NCBI GenBank assembly: GCA_911728435.2
Contig: OU452199.1
Coordinates: 11,542,860-11,606,859, forward strand
Source: Apoderus coryli
Lineage: Eukaryota; Arthropoda; Insecta; Coleoptera; Attelabidae
Direction of reading: 5' to 3'
Length of the DNA stretch: 64,000 bases
Shown: positions 23,491 through 33,890 of the stretch, one piece after another
How the letters are laid out: each line of letters begins with the position of its first letter
How positions within the stretch are numbered: the first letter of the stretch is position 1
Notes under the pieces: generated by a model
What the model was told of the DNA's origin: nothing
The model's input: only the letters and a program-made list of their open reading frames with translations
Databases searched by the model: none
Translations under genes and position numbers: made by a program

Positions 23491-24169
23491 CGTAAAGATA
23501 TATTTGTCATATATATTTCATATTGTATATAAACTAAATAAATGTTATTATATATTAAATCACCTAGCTGCTTAGACGAAAATTAATATACAGGAAAAAT
23601 AAAAAGTCAGCCTCACCGAAATATTATTTTTCCTGAATAACGCTCACTGCACTTCTTTCGAATACAAAATTAATATAGTTTGATTAGAGTTTCTTCTACT
23701 AATTTTGTATAGAAACTGGGGTTGTTCGTTTTATAGCATGGTAAAATCTAATAGATTTGTTCCTTTTTTACCTGTATTCTTCTTTGGGAAACCGAAAAAA
23801 AGATCTTCCTGACCAAATACACAATTTAATAAACACTACAACGAAAACGTACGACTAGAGCCTATCACAAATAAAAATCATATTATATATAGGTATTGCA
23901 CCTGCATAATCTCGAAAGAAATAGAGTTTTAACTTAAGTTATTTTATAAATATTTTAATTTTAATTAAACAAAGATAAATATGCAACGTATAGCTGATTA
24001 CATGTTTATAATTTATTGTAGAATTTAATTTTAAGAATATAGAGGAAAACAAAGTTTTTGTTCTAATATCCAATTATTATTCACTAATTTTCATTTAAAA
24101 ATTAATCATTCTTATTATTATTTATTTCAGTAAAAACTATTTAATCTCATACAAGAAAGTACAACTGGT
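23491..24169. other. AT-rich, no gene seen
   Basis: Nothing supportable. Confidence 0.35.
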
Positions 24170-24790
24170 ATAATAATACTCTTGTGCATGCTGCAGGTCA
24201 ACCGGTATAAATCAGAACCAATCGAGACTCCAACTGCCTCCATAAAAGAGTGGCGACCGATGCTGAGCGAGATAGACAATATTTCGGGCAGATTTCATAG
24301 TGGTTTTACTGTCTCCCTCTAAATATACTGTGCTTTGGTATGGAGTAGCGGGGTCCTCTCAGTATATGCCCCAGATATGACACTTTACGTGTTTTTACAG
24401 TGTCTTTCTATGCCAGCTCTTCGTACAACTTCATTATTACTTGTGTGGGCTGTCCAGGGAATACGCAACAATGGGCAGTGTGTCCACATCTCAAAAGCTT
24501 CGATCCGAATTAGCGTTCTGGTTCTAAGTGACCAGGTTTCAACACCATACAATACAATAGGCCATACATAACTCATAACATTGAACTATACGTATTCGAG
24601 TGTGTCTGTGAAGAAGTATATTCTTAAGTTTAAAAAAGGTTGTTTTCGCGCGCCGAATTATTCCCTTCACTTCTTCATCACATTCCCACTTTTCATTTAG
24701 AGACGCGTCAAGATAGGTACATTTGGCAACACATTCAATATTTTCTCCGTTGATGTTGCTGCTAATCACCATCATTTTTGTTTTGGTAAT
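24170..24790 (-). pseudogene. LINE reverse transcriptase C-terminal region
   Basis: Minus-strand pieces: CTYLDASLNEKWECDEEV, IIRRAKTTFFKLKN, a piece ending RIRIVQCYELC, then VLYGVETWSLRT and RIEAFEMWTHCPLLRIPWTA, HTSNNEVVRRAG. This is the thumb/connection region downstream of the RT in insect endonuclease-RT LINEs (YLG...LN...Y...LLYGVETWTL...AFEMW...I.WT...NEEVLRR). Two frames are used, so it is broken. The sequence below ~24330 does not continue the family; that continuation is found at 22585-22850 instead. Confidence 0.75.
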
Positions 24791-26489
24791 ATTGATATGT
24801 AGCTAAATACAATTAATATAAGAACTGTCAAATTATTCCATTATCCGTTGCACTGAGAATTCGTCAAATTTAGTAAATCAAACACAGAAATTGTGATGTG
24901 CTTTAAAACTAGACTTCAAAACAGGTATTATGCAGTATTTAGAGAAGTATGCACCAAGTTGTTGCTCCCTGATTTTCTCTAATATTTTTTAAATTGTTGG
25001 TAAAATGGTTATCGGTCTTATACTATAGGTTATTAAGAGTTTTTGTAGATAACACTTTTGCTAGTAGCACATATTTAATAGACTAACTCTGTGGTAGTAG
25101 AAAAAAATACCATCAATTCAAAAGCTAAATACTTGTTACTCTCAATATCCGAAACACGTGAAAAGTGAAGTTTGGATACATTCTCAAATTTTCTACAATT
25201 TTCATAGAACGAAATAATACCTTTACAAATGCAAATCAGGAATACAATAATAAATGTCGATACAAACCATTTTCAACAACACAAGTATTTATGCATCCCG
25301 AATAATGTAAAATGTTTTCTAACAATTTATTTACTTACATGAGAATTAATTATTTCTTAAAACATAGACACTTGTGTCTCTATTTTTAATTGTTAGAAGC
25401 TGTTTAATATTCACAGGCATATCTTTTTAGTGCAAAGCTGTTTCGTCGGTAATTATAGAATTAGGTCGTTTTAAAGTGCTCTTTAATTACCATATTATAC
25501 CAACATTAATGCAGTGGCACGTATAACTATTAAATTACTAGCCAGGTAAGTTATACCTAAACTATTTTGTTTGTGGGACAATGTTTATTTAATAAAATTC
25601 AATACTGAAAAAAGGTTTTGCTACATATTTTTTTATCAAATTGATAAAATATTACAAAAACAAGAATATAACACAAGAATTTAGACACGTCCGTATACTA
25701 ATAATGATTCAATTCTCATATTTCAGATTACTTTCCAGAAGTAGTTTTATGATGATATAGGTATGGCAAAATCACTAGAAATACAAATTAAATATATTCC
25801 TGTAATATTTTAATATAGGCTTTACAAAACAAATCATGTTAACCGAAAGTAATGTAGAATTCTAGACAAGTCGAAGTTTGACATAGGAGATTATTGGAAT
25901 AGGATATTTTTTCTCATGATGATGACAAAATTGAGTTCACGGTTTTCGTGACATTTATTTCACATACTGCACGATTATATCCAACCTGGTCTCATCTGCA
26001 AAATATTTACCACATTAATCAACTATCAACTCGTGTGCATCGACGTCAACATTTATATTCCCAGTTTGACAAACATAACTAGAGAAAATTAAACATAAAC
26101 ACCATCGATACCTACTAATATTGTTTATGTAGGTGCACACAAGGTTTTCAAAGATACAGGGTGCTTATAGTTCATAGAAATATTTTTAAAAAAACATTCC
26201 GATTATTTACCAAATTTTTTAAATTTTAGAGATTTTTTAACTGATCACTCAAGAAAAATGACACTGAAATTTTGAGTACGAGGTCTATTTTTTGTAGGTA
26301 TAATGCAACGCTATGAATATCACTTTGGTTTTCTAATATCAATCGAAGGAAAAATAATAATCCTTTTTGAGTATTCCGTCCAACATACGTAATTTTAGCA
26401 CTATTTTAAATATATTTACGAGTCAAAATGTGTCCGCTCCATCAAATAAATTTTAAAAACTTTATCCAATATTCTAGAAGTGAGATAAA
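24791..26489. other. AT-rich; TACAGGGTG end at 26155
   Basis: No gene seen. TACAGGGTGCTT at 26155 and CACCCTGTA at 27139-27147 face each other about 1 kb apart and could be the ends of a mariner-type element, but only the first ~9 bases agree. Confidence 0.3.
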
Positions 26490-26690
26490 CACTGCAAGGC
26501 ACAAAAGACAATTAGTCAAAGAGCATATTACTTCCTGCCTCCTAGAGTTTTTATAGACCTACCTAATACAATAAAGAGTGCGAATTCTATTTATTTGTTC
26601 AAACGAAGATGAAGGTTGTGGTTCTCTAGTACTCCTAGGCAAGAGATTTATAGATTGCTGAGCTTTGGAGACTGTTAGTTGTCTCAATAT
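26490..26690 (+). pseudogene. Jockey/CR1-type LINE 3' coding end
   Basis: A plus-strand YYFLPPRVFIDLPNTIKSAN then SIYLFKRR matches the last residues of many LINE ORF2 proteins (FxxRxxxxWNxLPxxIxxAxSxxxFK). Short, truncated upstream, no 5' portion seen. Confidence 0.45.
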
Positions 26691-29212
26691 TGTTGTTGGT
26701 ATATATTGCGGTTTAATTTAAGTTAAATCGATGTTTAACAGTTTTGGTGTCGCTATATTTTAATTTCTAATTGTTCTCTTTAGTACAAATGTCACAGATG
26801 TTTGCTTTTGATCGAACCGAGGATCATATTGTTTGCATCTGGAAGAGCATACCACGTACTAGTATATGTACTTCTGTGGTGGCTTCAAGATGTGAACAGG
26901 AATATGAATGAGGTAATTTATGTATGCACCATGTTTATTTATTTATTTGTCAACTTTTGTAAAGTTTATTATTGTAATTTGTTTTTTTTTTTTGTGGTAA
27001 ATAAAGAATAATATTCGTTATACAAATTTCGTGATCCATTAATCATTGTTGGTCACATATAATGTTAATACTTTCATTTCAATAATAAAATGAACTTAAG
27101 AATGTTTATATTAGGGAAACATTATATATTTAATTCAGGACACCCTGTACAATAGGCACTAAATTCACATTGTAGCCACAAAGGATCGACATACTTGCGC
27201 CTTGACTAAAATTTTTTACTCCTGATTCACCCTATATAAAATAAAAAAATATATAGGAGGAGGGGCATTTTAAAACACTTTAGCAGACTCCATACATCTT
27301 GTTTTACACTATAAGCAGAGAATAAACAAACTGTGGATATTCTCTGCTATAAGGCTTTTGTTTTTGTATATTCGTATTTATATACAAATGTTTTCAACCC
27401 TGTAGTAGCTTAGCAAGTCAGATATAACAATATAAACTTATAACTTATAAAAACGTCATCTCAAACATTGTTACGGCAAGAGACAAATTACTTATGTTCT
27501 ACAAGAAACCACTAAAACCATTAATCATAAATTAAATAGTAATTGGGGTTGACAAGCAGATGTTCTTGTCTATGTTCCAACACGTATATATAATCATAAT
27601 AATAATATGGTACATGTACACTATCAGCATATTGCGACATTATATATTATTAAATAAAGCAAAATTAATTAATTTTCGGTTATGGTCCAAAAACCCTCTT
27701 TAAACCGCAACAACTAAAAACTATAATGGTGTTAGATGGTGAAAATTGCAGTCACAATGCAAAAGTTTCCTGCATTAATTAGAACCGCATTTCCGCAAAC
27801 TACGCCTTGAAATAGGCCATTAAATGATAATATTTGCGTTATTTAGACAGAATTCTACTTTATCAAATTAATGAGTATTTTATATATCTAGTAAGACAAT
27901 GTAATGAGTAAAATTTATTTATGCTTGAATTTTTTTTATTCTTCAAATAAATATTTTTCCACGCAAATATTAAATTTAAAAATTGAACATTATTTTGTCA
28001 TTATCCTATTTTAATTTATTAAATATAAATAAATATACATACTCTTCCCTAAAAACGGATCTAAAATGTATTAGATGTGACTTTAAAAACACGATATTAA
28101 TAACGTGACATGTTTTTTTTAATTGTTTACAAACTAAATCTGTTTAACAGTGTATGAAACACGGGTAACAAGGATTAATTAATTAAACTAAACTAAGCAA
28201 TAGCCTTAGTGCTAAAAAATACCCTAAAAAAACAAGAACATGTCCTGGTCAAACAACAGAAAGAAGGAAGACAATAAATAAATCAAACCCAACATGCCAC
28301 TGAGAATAGTAATTTACTTACACTCTGTTTTACATAATATTGTTTTTGATGGAATAAAACATGTCTACTCCACAAAATGAATATTGTTTTAACATTGAGT
28401 TAAACTTCTAGGTATATGAACTGCTCCAAGTTTGTCATTCATCAGCAGGTTACATTCTTTTTTTCGCATTTTGCAGCAAATTTTACCATAGTGTTGACCG
28501 TACACATAAGCCAACAAGTATTGTTTACAATAGCTAATATTCATGTTCAATGATGCGCTGTTGTGATGTATGCTTGACCCTCTAAATCGTTTGGGAAACA
28601 TAGTGAATTTCTCTGTAACGTGTGTACGTAAGGACTAGAGAACTGTAGAGGCGAGATAACCACTGTTCTTATACCTAATATACTTAGGTAAATTATAAAT
28701 GATTAATTAAGGTTAGTAGTACCTTTGTGACTGGTAGGATATTATTTATGTTAATATTAATGTCAGATGTATTTATAACAGTGAAAAGTAAAGTTGTGGA
28801 AATTTTTAAGCGTACATCACAAATATTAGAAATCTTCGTTTCGTATGTTAAAATAATTAATTTTACGCCAATTATTTCTGAAAATGTAAGATTGAAAATA
28901 AAAATTAGGGCAATGATTTGAACCATAATTAAGCTAAATAAATTGGAAAACTGTTTAATATGGGGAGTTATTTTCATACGTCCGAATTTGGCTTATAAAT
29001 CTGTGACATAGGAGTCAATCCTGGACCTACATTTGGTGCAAATGTAAGAAAGTTAGACATTTTTACGCTTAAGAAAAAGTACCAAATGTCAGTATATTTA
29101 ACAGCAAGCAATCAAAAGTCCTCAGAATGCAGCGCAAGGATTTCATCATTAAAATTTGATCAGTTAGGTAGTTGGAATCTATATTCTTATAAAAATGTAG
29201 TATAAAGTAATT
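26691..29212. other. AT-rich, no gene seen
   Basis: Only short chance frames; no splice-bounded exon or transposon boundary could be supported. Confidence 0.35.
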
Positions 29213-29286
29213 GAGTACTTTAACACATTGGTAGAAAGTTCGCTTCGCATGCGGAAGATTATGGGTTCGAATCCCAGCTCTGGCAA
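29213..29286 (+). tRNA. tRNA-Ala(CGC)-like sequence, probably pseudogene
   Basis: GGTAGAAAG resembles a D arm. TTCGC-TTCGCAT-GCGGA folds as an anticodon arm with anticodon CGC. GGGTTCGAATCCCA is a near-perfect T arm/B box, followed by CTCTGGCA and then an 8-T run (Pol III-style stop). The 5' acceptor strand does not pair with CTCTGGC, so it is a pseudogene or the head of a tRNA-derived SINE. Confidence 0.5.
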
Positions 29287-30954
29287 TACTTTTTTTTTCT
29301 AATTTTTGAATAAAGTAGTTAGTTTGTTACGTGAGTTGGTATTGGAAATAATGAAAATAATACAATTATGTTAATAATAATTGTTAAAATTCGTTTTCAT
29401 TACGCAGATCATATATTTTTGATTGATTATATCTTAAATAGTCCATATTTGCGAGGAGTATATAGAATATGAAACTTAAACAAAAAAAAATTCTACACAA
29501 TGCTAAGGGTTTGAATGACAATTCTCATGATAATTATATGTATTGTTTGTGTATATTGTCCATTTTCAGTAATTCAGACTGTTGAGTAAATTTGAGATTT
29601 CTAATTCGGCATAAACCACTGATGATATCTGTGCATATCGAAACATTTATGGTACATTGCTAATCCATTCTACATACTAGAAGAACATTATAAATTATAT
29701 GTTTTGGAGTCGACGCATTTCATTTCACAAAATACCTAACATCCAACTCAAGTGCTCTGTAATGTCGAGATCATTAACAGCTTCCATAGTTCATCAATCT
29801 ATCAATTTCGTTTCAGATTTTATTTGATCCATTTCCGGAGTTCTACAATTTTTGAGTACACGTATATATTTTAGTTTTTCATTCGAATCAGTAGAGCTAA
29901 CATAAAAAGACTGACTAACTGTTGTTCACTTACCAACAGTTACAGAAGCTTTTTGTATTATATTTGCCATATGGATTCCAATATTTGCATAATGGTCATT
30001 AAATGCATTGACCATTCTTCTATAATCTCCTTATGTATTTGTATTTGATATAGGTACTATAGGTCTTAAGTGTCATGACCGTTATAAGTCTTCTTAGTAT
30101 CTCACCATAAATTTTATGGATTATTGCAGTTTATATCTGTTTCTTTATTTTATTTTTGCGCTTCTAAACTTTACCAATTCACTAAATCTAACTATCTTTT
30201 AGATTAATATACGAAAATAAAAAAAAATGATAGAAAATAATACTCACGGCTAGTAATATTTATTTGTTAATAATAATAATTGGTCTCCGTAGATTCAATA
30301 AAAAATTGCGATAAGACCGAAACCCCCCTTAACTAGTGTCGATTTAAAATTTAAATATATTCTATATTTGTCCTCAGACACAAGACTTAAAACAATTTAA
30401 TGTGGATATCAAATATTTAATTTAACCCATACCAAAAATTCTGTTGGAATATTTTACGCAAGTCTAAAATTCTTTGACCTTCTTCTATGCTTTACTGCAT
30501 GGTGGCTTTGCCTAGAAAATATGTCATTTAATTAAGTGTGTTCTTGAGCGCTGTTGTGCTTTTCCAGTAAATATTTGCCAAACTTTACGTTGTTATATCA
30601 AACGATGAGGTTGAGGCGGTCGTGTGGCGGTAGAACTGCGTTTTTGTATATAAATATTTAGTAACGACCAACTTTAATAACGAATACCTCCTTGTCCACA
30701 AAATATTTGAGACTAGAATGTAGTGAAAGCTTATTTTAACATTATTTGGTATAATTCGAACAGTTTGCTTTACTAAAGCGATCGATCCGAAGCTATTGTA
30801 CGTAGATAAGTCATGATTGAAATATCAGCAACAGTATAAACTTTGCGATATCAATATTACCGAATCATTCTATATAGTTATTATATTATTATTGTATTTA
30901 ACAAGTTGTCTAATAAATTTCATTTTGTCACTAAAAATATTAAAAGTTTAATTA
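29287..30954. other. AT-rich; GATGA-GAAAC motif at 29613
   Basis: No gene. CTGATGATATC...GATATC-type hairpin and GAAAC occur at 29613-29640, close to the recurring hammerhead-like motif. Confidence 0.3.
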
Positions 30955-31290
30955 TCGTCATACATCTCATGCTAGTATAAGCTCTTCGTAAATGTTGGAA
31001 ATTTGGTTCACACTGCCTGCCGATCACCACTGATGAGTTGTGGATCCACGAAACGACCGGTCTGGTGAAAGCATGGTAGTGTGAAACAAATTTCCAACAT
31101 AACATAAAATCTTGTTACATTATGTAACAAGCAAATTACAAATAAAGCCTCCCGCCAGGGAATTCGGGCGCATCTACTGTTGAAAATAGGATATGATGGA
31201 GTTGTTGTTCTCATCCGACCATCGTTTGTGAACTGCGTTTCACCGGGCATATTGCCTGCTCACACTAGATGTCGCCAAAACAAATATATT
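30955..31290 (+). repeat. Hammerhead-family repeat, most complete copy (X-palindrome-Y)
   Basis: X spans 30965-31105. A perfect CTTGTTACAT-T-ATGTAACAAG palindrome spans 31111-31131. Y spans ~31140-31275, with GCCTCCCGCCAGGGAATTCG, GATATGATGGAGTTGTT, CATCGTTTGTGAACTG, TTTCACCGGGCATATTGCCT and CACTAGATGTCGCC. It is the reference for recognising the other copies. No protein is encoded. The layout is reminiscent of the non-coding terminal repeats of Penelope-like elements or of retrozymes, two groups known to carry type I hammerheads; no RT is attached here. Confidence 0.75.
30994..31098 (+). ncRNA. Hammerhead ribozyme (type I), core intact
   Basis: Outer helix I: GTTGGAAATTTG (30994-31005) pairs perfectly with CAAATTTCCAAC (31087-31098). 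Next TTCACACT (31007-31014) pairs with AGTGTGAA (31078-31085). After an internal loop, CACCA (31025-31029) pairs with TGGTG (31063-31067). The core follows: CUGAUGA 31030-31036; helix II GUUG...CCAC 31037-31049 (one mismatch; other copies have CAAC); GAAA 31050-31053; C31054-G31060 closing a five-base loop as helix III; A31053-U31061; cleavage expected after C31062. All conserved core bases are present. Very short helix III is typical of the Penelope-type hammerheads. Confidence 0.75.
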
Positions 31291-31412
31291 TCTGTCAAAT
31301 ATTTTATGAGCAATTGTGTTTTCAAGTAACGAAGTGTCAATGACGGTAACTAGGATGATAGATTATTAACAAAAAGATAGTATTTTAATAAGTTTCTCAT
31401 TTTCCTGCTCTA
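31291..31412 (+). repeat. Z module of hammerhead-family repeat
   Basis: Sequence running from ATTTTATGAGCAATTGTG to TTTCTCATTTTCCTGCTCTAA is repeated in inverted orientation at ~46815-46930 together with Y, so it belongs to the same element. Confidence 0.6.
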
Positions 31413-31600
31413 ACTCTTGTTACTTTATGTAACAAGCAATTCATTAATAAAGCCTCCCGCAAGGGATTCGGGCGTCTCTAGTGTTGGCAATAGGATATAA
31501 TGGAATTCATTCTTCTCGTCCGGCCATCGTTTGTGAACTGTGTTTCACCGGGCTAGATGTCGCCAAAAATATCTCTTTGTCAAATGACAATAGTTGTGTG
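31413..31600 (+). repeat. Second palindrome + Y module in tandem
   Basis: A second TTGTTACTTTATGTAACAAG palindrome is followed by a Y module that is internally shortened (TTTCACCGGGCTAGATGTCG lacks the GCATATTGCCTGCTCACA part). It ends ATATCTCTTTGTCAAATGAC. Two Y copies in a row indicate a tandem or dimeric insertion. Confidence 0.65.
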
Positions 31601-32610
31601 TGCGTGTAATTATTGATATTTCAGTAACAATAACGGGCAGTATCTACATGGTGTTCAAAAACCTCGGATCTAGCAGGCAAGTGGTATGAATTAATGTGTC
31701 TGTTGTATATATATCAAGTTAGACCAAATTTATCATTGCTGATGTTTCCGACATAAATGTAAAAAAACAGTAAGTGTAAGTGTCTTTTTGAATAGTTGCG
31801 GCATAAAGAAAACGAAGAATTTTTCAACCCTATATTTATATGAGCTAGTCTCTTTAAAATGAGTCTTTCTCTGCCAAGAAAAAGTTCTGATAGAAAAACC
31901 GCAACACAATGTAATCCTGTATATGATGACAAAATGCTAATCGTAATTTTGCACTCTAAGTCAGTGAATAATAATTTTGATATAACTCCTTATGTGAATT
32001 TTTATTTTATGTCAGCAAATAACTTATGAATATAGCTACTTTATAGAACATTTCATCCTATACACACCAACCTTATATCTCTACTTACTGAAACTCGCAA
32101 CTATAACTTCATTTTTACTGTACATATAGATACTTAGATAAACGCAATTTCAAATAGGATTTGTGATTCCGTTATCTTTTGCTCTTGGGGTCTGATGTTC
32201 GGCTTTTCGAAATGAGGTTTTCTACTCAGGAGATTTATATGTTCCAATACAGCATTAAAAAGTTATGGTTTATTGAAGCGCAGAACAATTTCTATTATGG
32301 TGTTAATTGTATGTTTGTGAGAAGTACAAATGTGAAGTATGTGGCGCCGATATACAAAGTGGTCATGTATTATACCATGTTTTAATAAATCGTCGAATGC
32401 GTGTATAGTAAATGTAGAAGATCGCAGGACGTTTAATTTGCCAAACTAGTCACTTGATTTGGACACATATTTATTTTCACTAGCGTAAACTATCACATGA
32501 TTAACTAAGAAGTATAGATACAAAGTGCGTTAAATGTACAGGGTGTTTTAAAACAAAAGCGAAAAACGTACCCCTCCCCCACACTGCATTTTCTTAACCG
32601 AACATTTTAA
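31601..32610. other. AT-rich; TACAGGGTGT end at 32539
   Basis: No gene. TACAGGGTGTTTTAAAAC at 32539 is a MITE-like terminus. Confidence 0.3.
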
Positions 32611-32842
32611 TATACTGGAGATTATTACGGAAGGCGAAGTGTGCAATAAAACGATAAACACAGAGAGTAAGTGAACATTAAACAACGGTTGAGCAATTTA
32701 TATAATAGGTAACAACAAATCTATCATATAAATTGTTCAGAACAATACGTGGGGGTTGCTACGTTGTCCAATGTGCAAGTGTAAGAAACTACTGTTATCT
32801 CGCTTACTCTGTTACGCGCCTTCCGTAATAATCTCGAGTATA
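32611..32842. repeat. Fold-back repeat, 26-bp arms
   Basis: TATACTGGAGATTATTACGG with AAGGCG at 32611-32636 matches the reverse complement of 32817-32842 at 25 of 26 positions. The inner parts also share an AGAGTAAG block. A 232-bp hairpin element, or the inner part of a larger TACAGGGTGT element. Confidence 0.55.
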
Positions 32843-33402
32843 CCATAGTCTACGGATATTTTTGCGTATCATTAAGCAACATCCAGTGTTACCTACAGCA
32901 ATGCAATGTAATGCAATACAGCAATACAATAGTCTACGTTTGTAGAACTCTGGAAATTTAATAACGCCCTGATGTATTATTTTCATTTTAGATAATATTT
33001 TATGAAACTTTTTCCATGCTAACATAAACAAGTAAAGTTTATAATTTACAACCACAAACTCCCGTATAAGTACCAACATTATACCCCCCAATACACTCAT
33101 ACCTATATAACCATAATAATAATTTTCCGCGCTTATCATTCATATTATTTCAGTTTGTACAATTGCAAATATTATTATGTAGGTAGGTATCTGCAGCAAC
33201 CCAGTTAAATTAACTTTGACTCATTATGGATAATAGGCAGTTTCATAATTTAGTTAGTGGGTTTATGCTAACCCGTCAGTCAAAGTTTGTTGTATGTGCA
33301 CCGATTTCGGCTGGAAAAGCAAGAAATTTAGGCCAGATTTTGCTGCAAACAATAGGGTATTTAGATAACCTACAAATATACCATATTTCAGTATTTTCTG
33401 TA

Positions 33403-33890
33403 ATTTCCTCGTAAACGAGTGTGTGACGTTACCCATTCTCGTCTAATTCTTAGTGTTCGTTCGTTTAAGTTGCATCTTGAATGCCTTTATTTTATTTCAA
33501 ATAATATTCTAAACTTAACGTTTTTCCAACCAATATTTATAGGTAGCTATAATTATTACAATTATTTAAATAATCAAAAAAACTATCGACATATTTATTA
33601 CGCGTTGTATCTCTACTGCGACATTAACTTCACATATTTTTATTTGTATATTGGTAACATTGACAGGGACTTTTGTTATCCTTCAACGTCAATATCAAGT
33701 GAACAAAGAACTGAGGCTAAGCTGTGCTAATTTAGTAGACTGTGCATCGCATCATCAATTATTGTTCTACTCCTTGGTTTTCAAGAATAGCTGGCTGTTG
33801 CAGTTGATAACTTTTTCAGCGTTATCCTTATTTCCTCGTAAATAAGTGTGACGTTACTCATTCTCGTTTAATTCGTAGTATTCGTTGTTA
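33403..33890 (+). repeat. ~60-bp direct repeat pair
   Basis: TTTCCTCGTAAACGAGTG with TGACGTTACCCATTCTCG (33403-33465) recurs at about 33828-33890 as TTTCCTCGTAAATAAGTG with TGACGTTACTCATTCTCG and the same downstream bases. Origin unknown. Confidence 0.5.

Noticed and set aside
26154..27147. 1-kb transposon bounded by TACAGGGTG and CACCCTGTA
   Set aside because: Only about nine terminal bases agree; no longer inverted repeat or transposase supports a single element.
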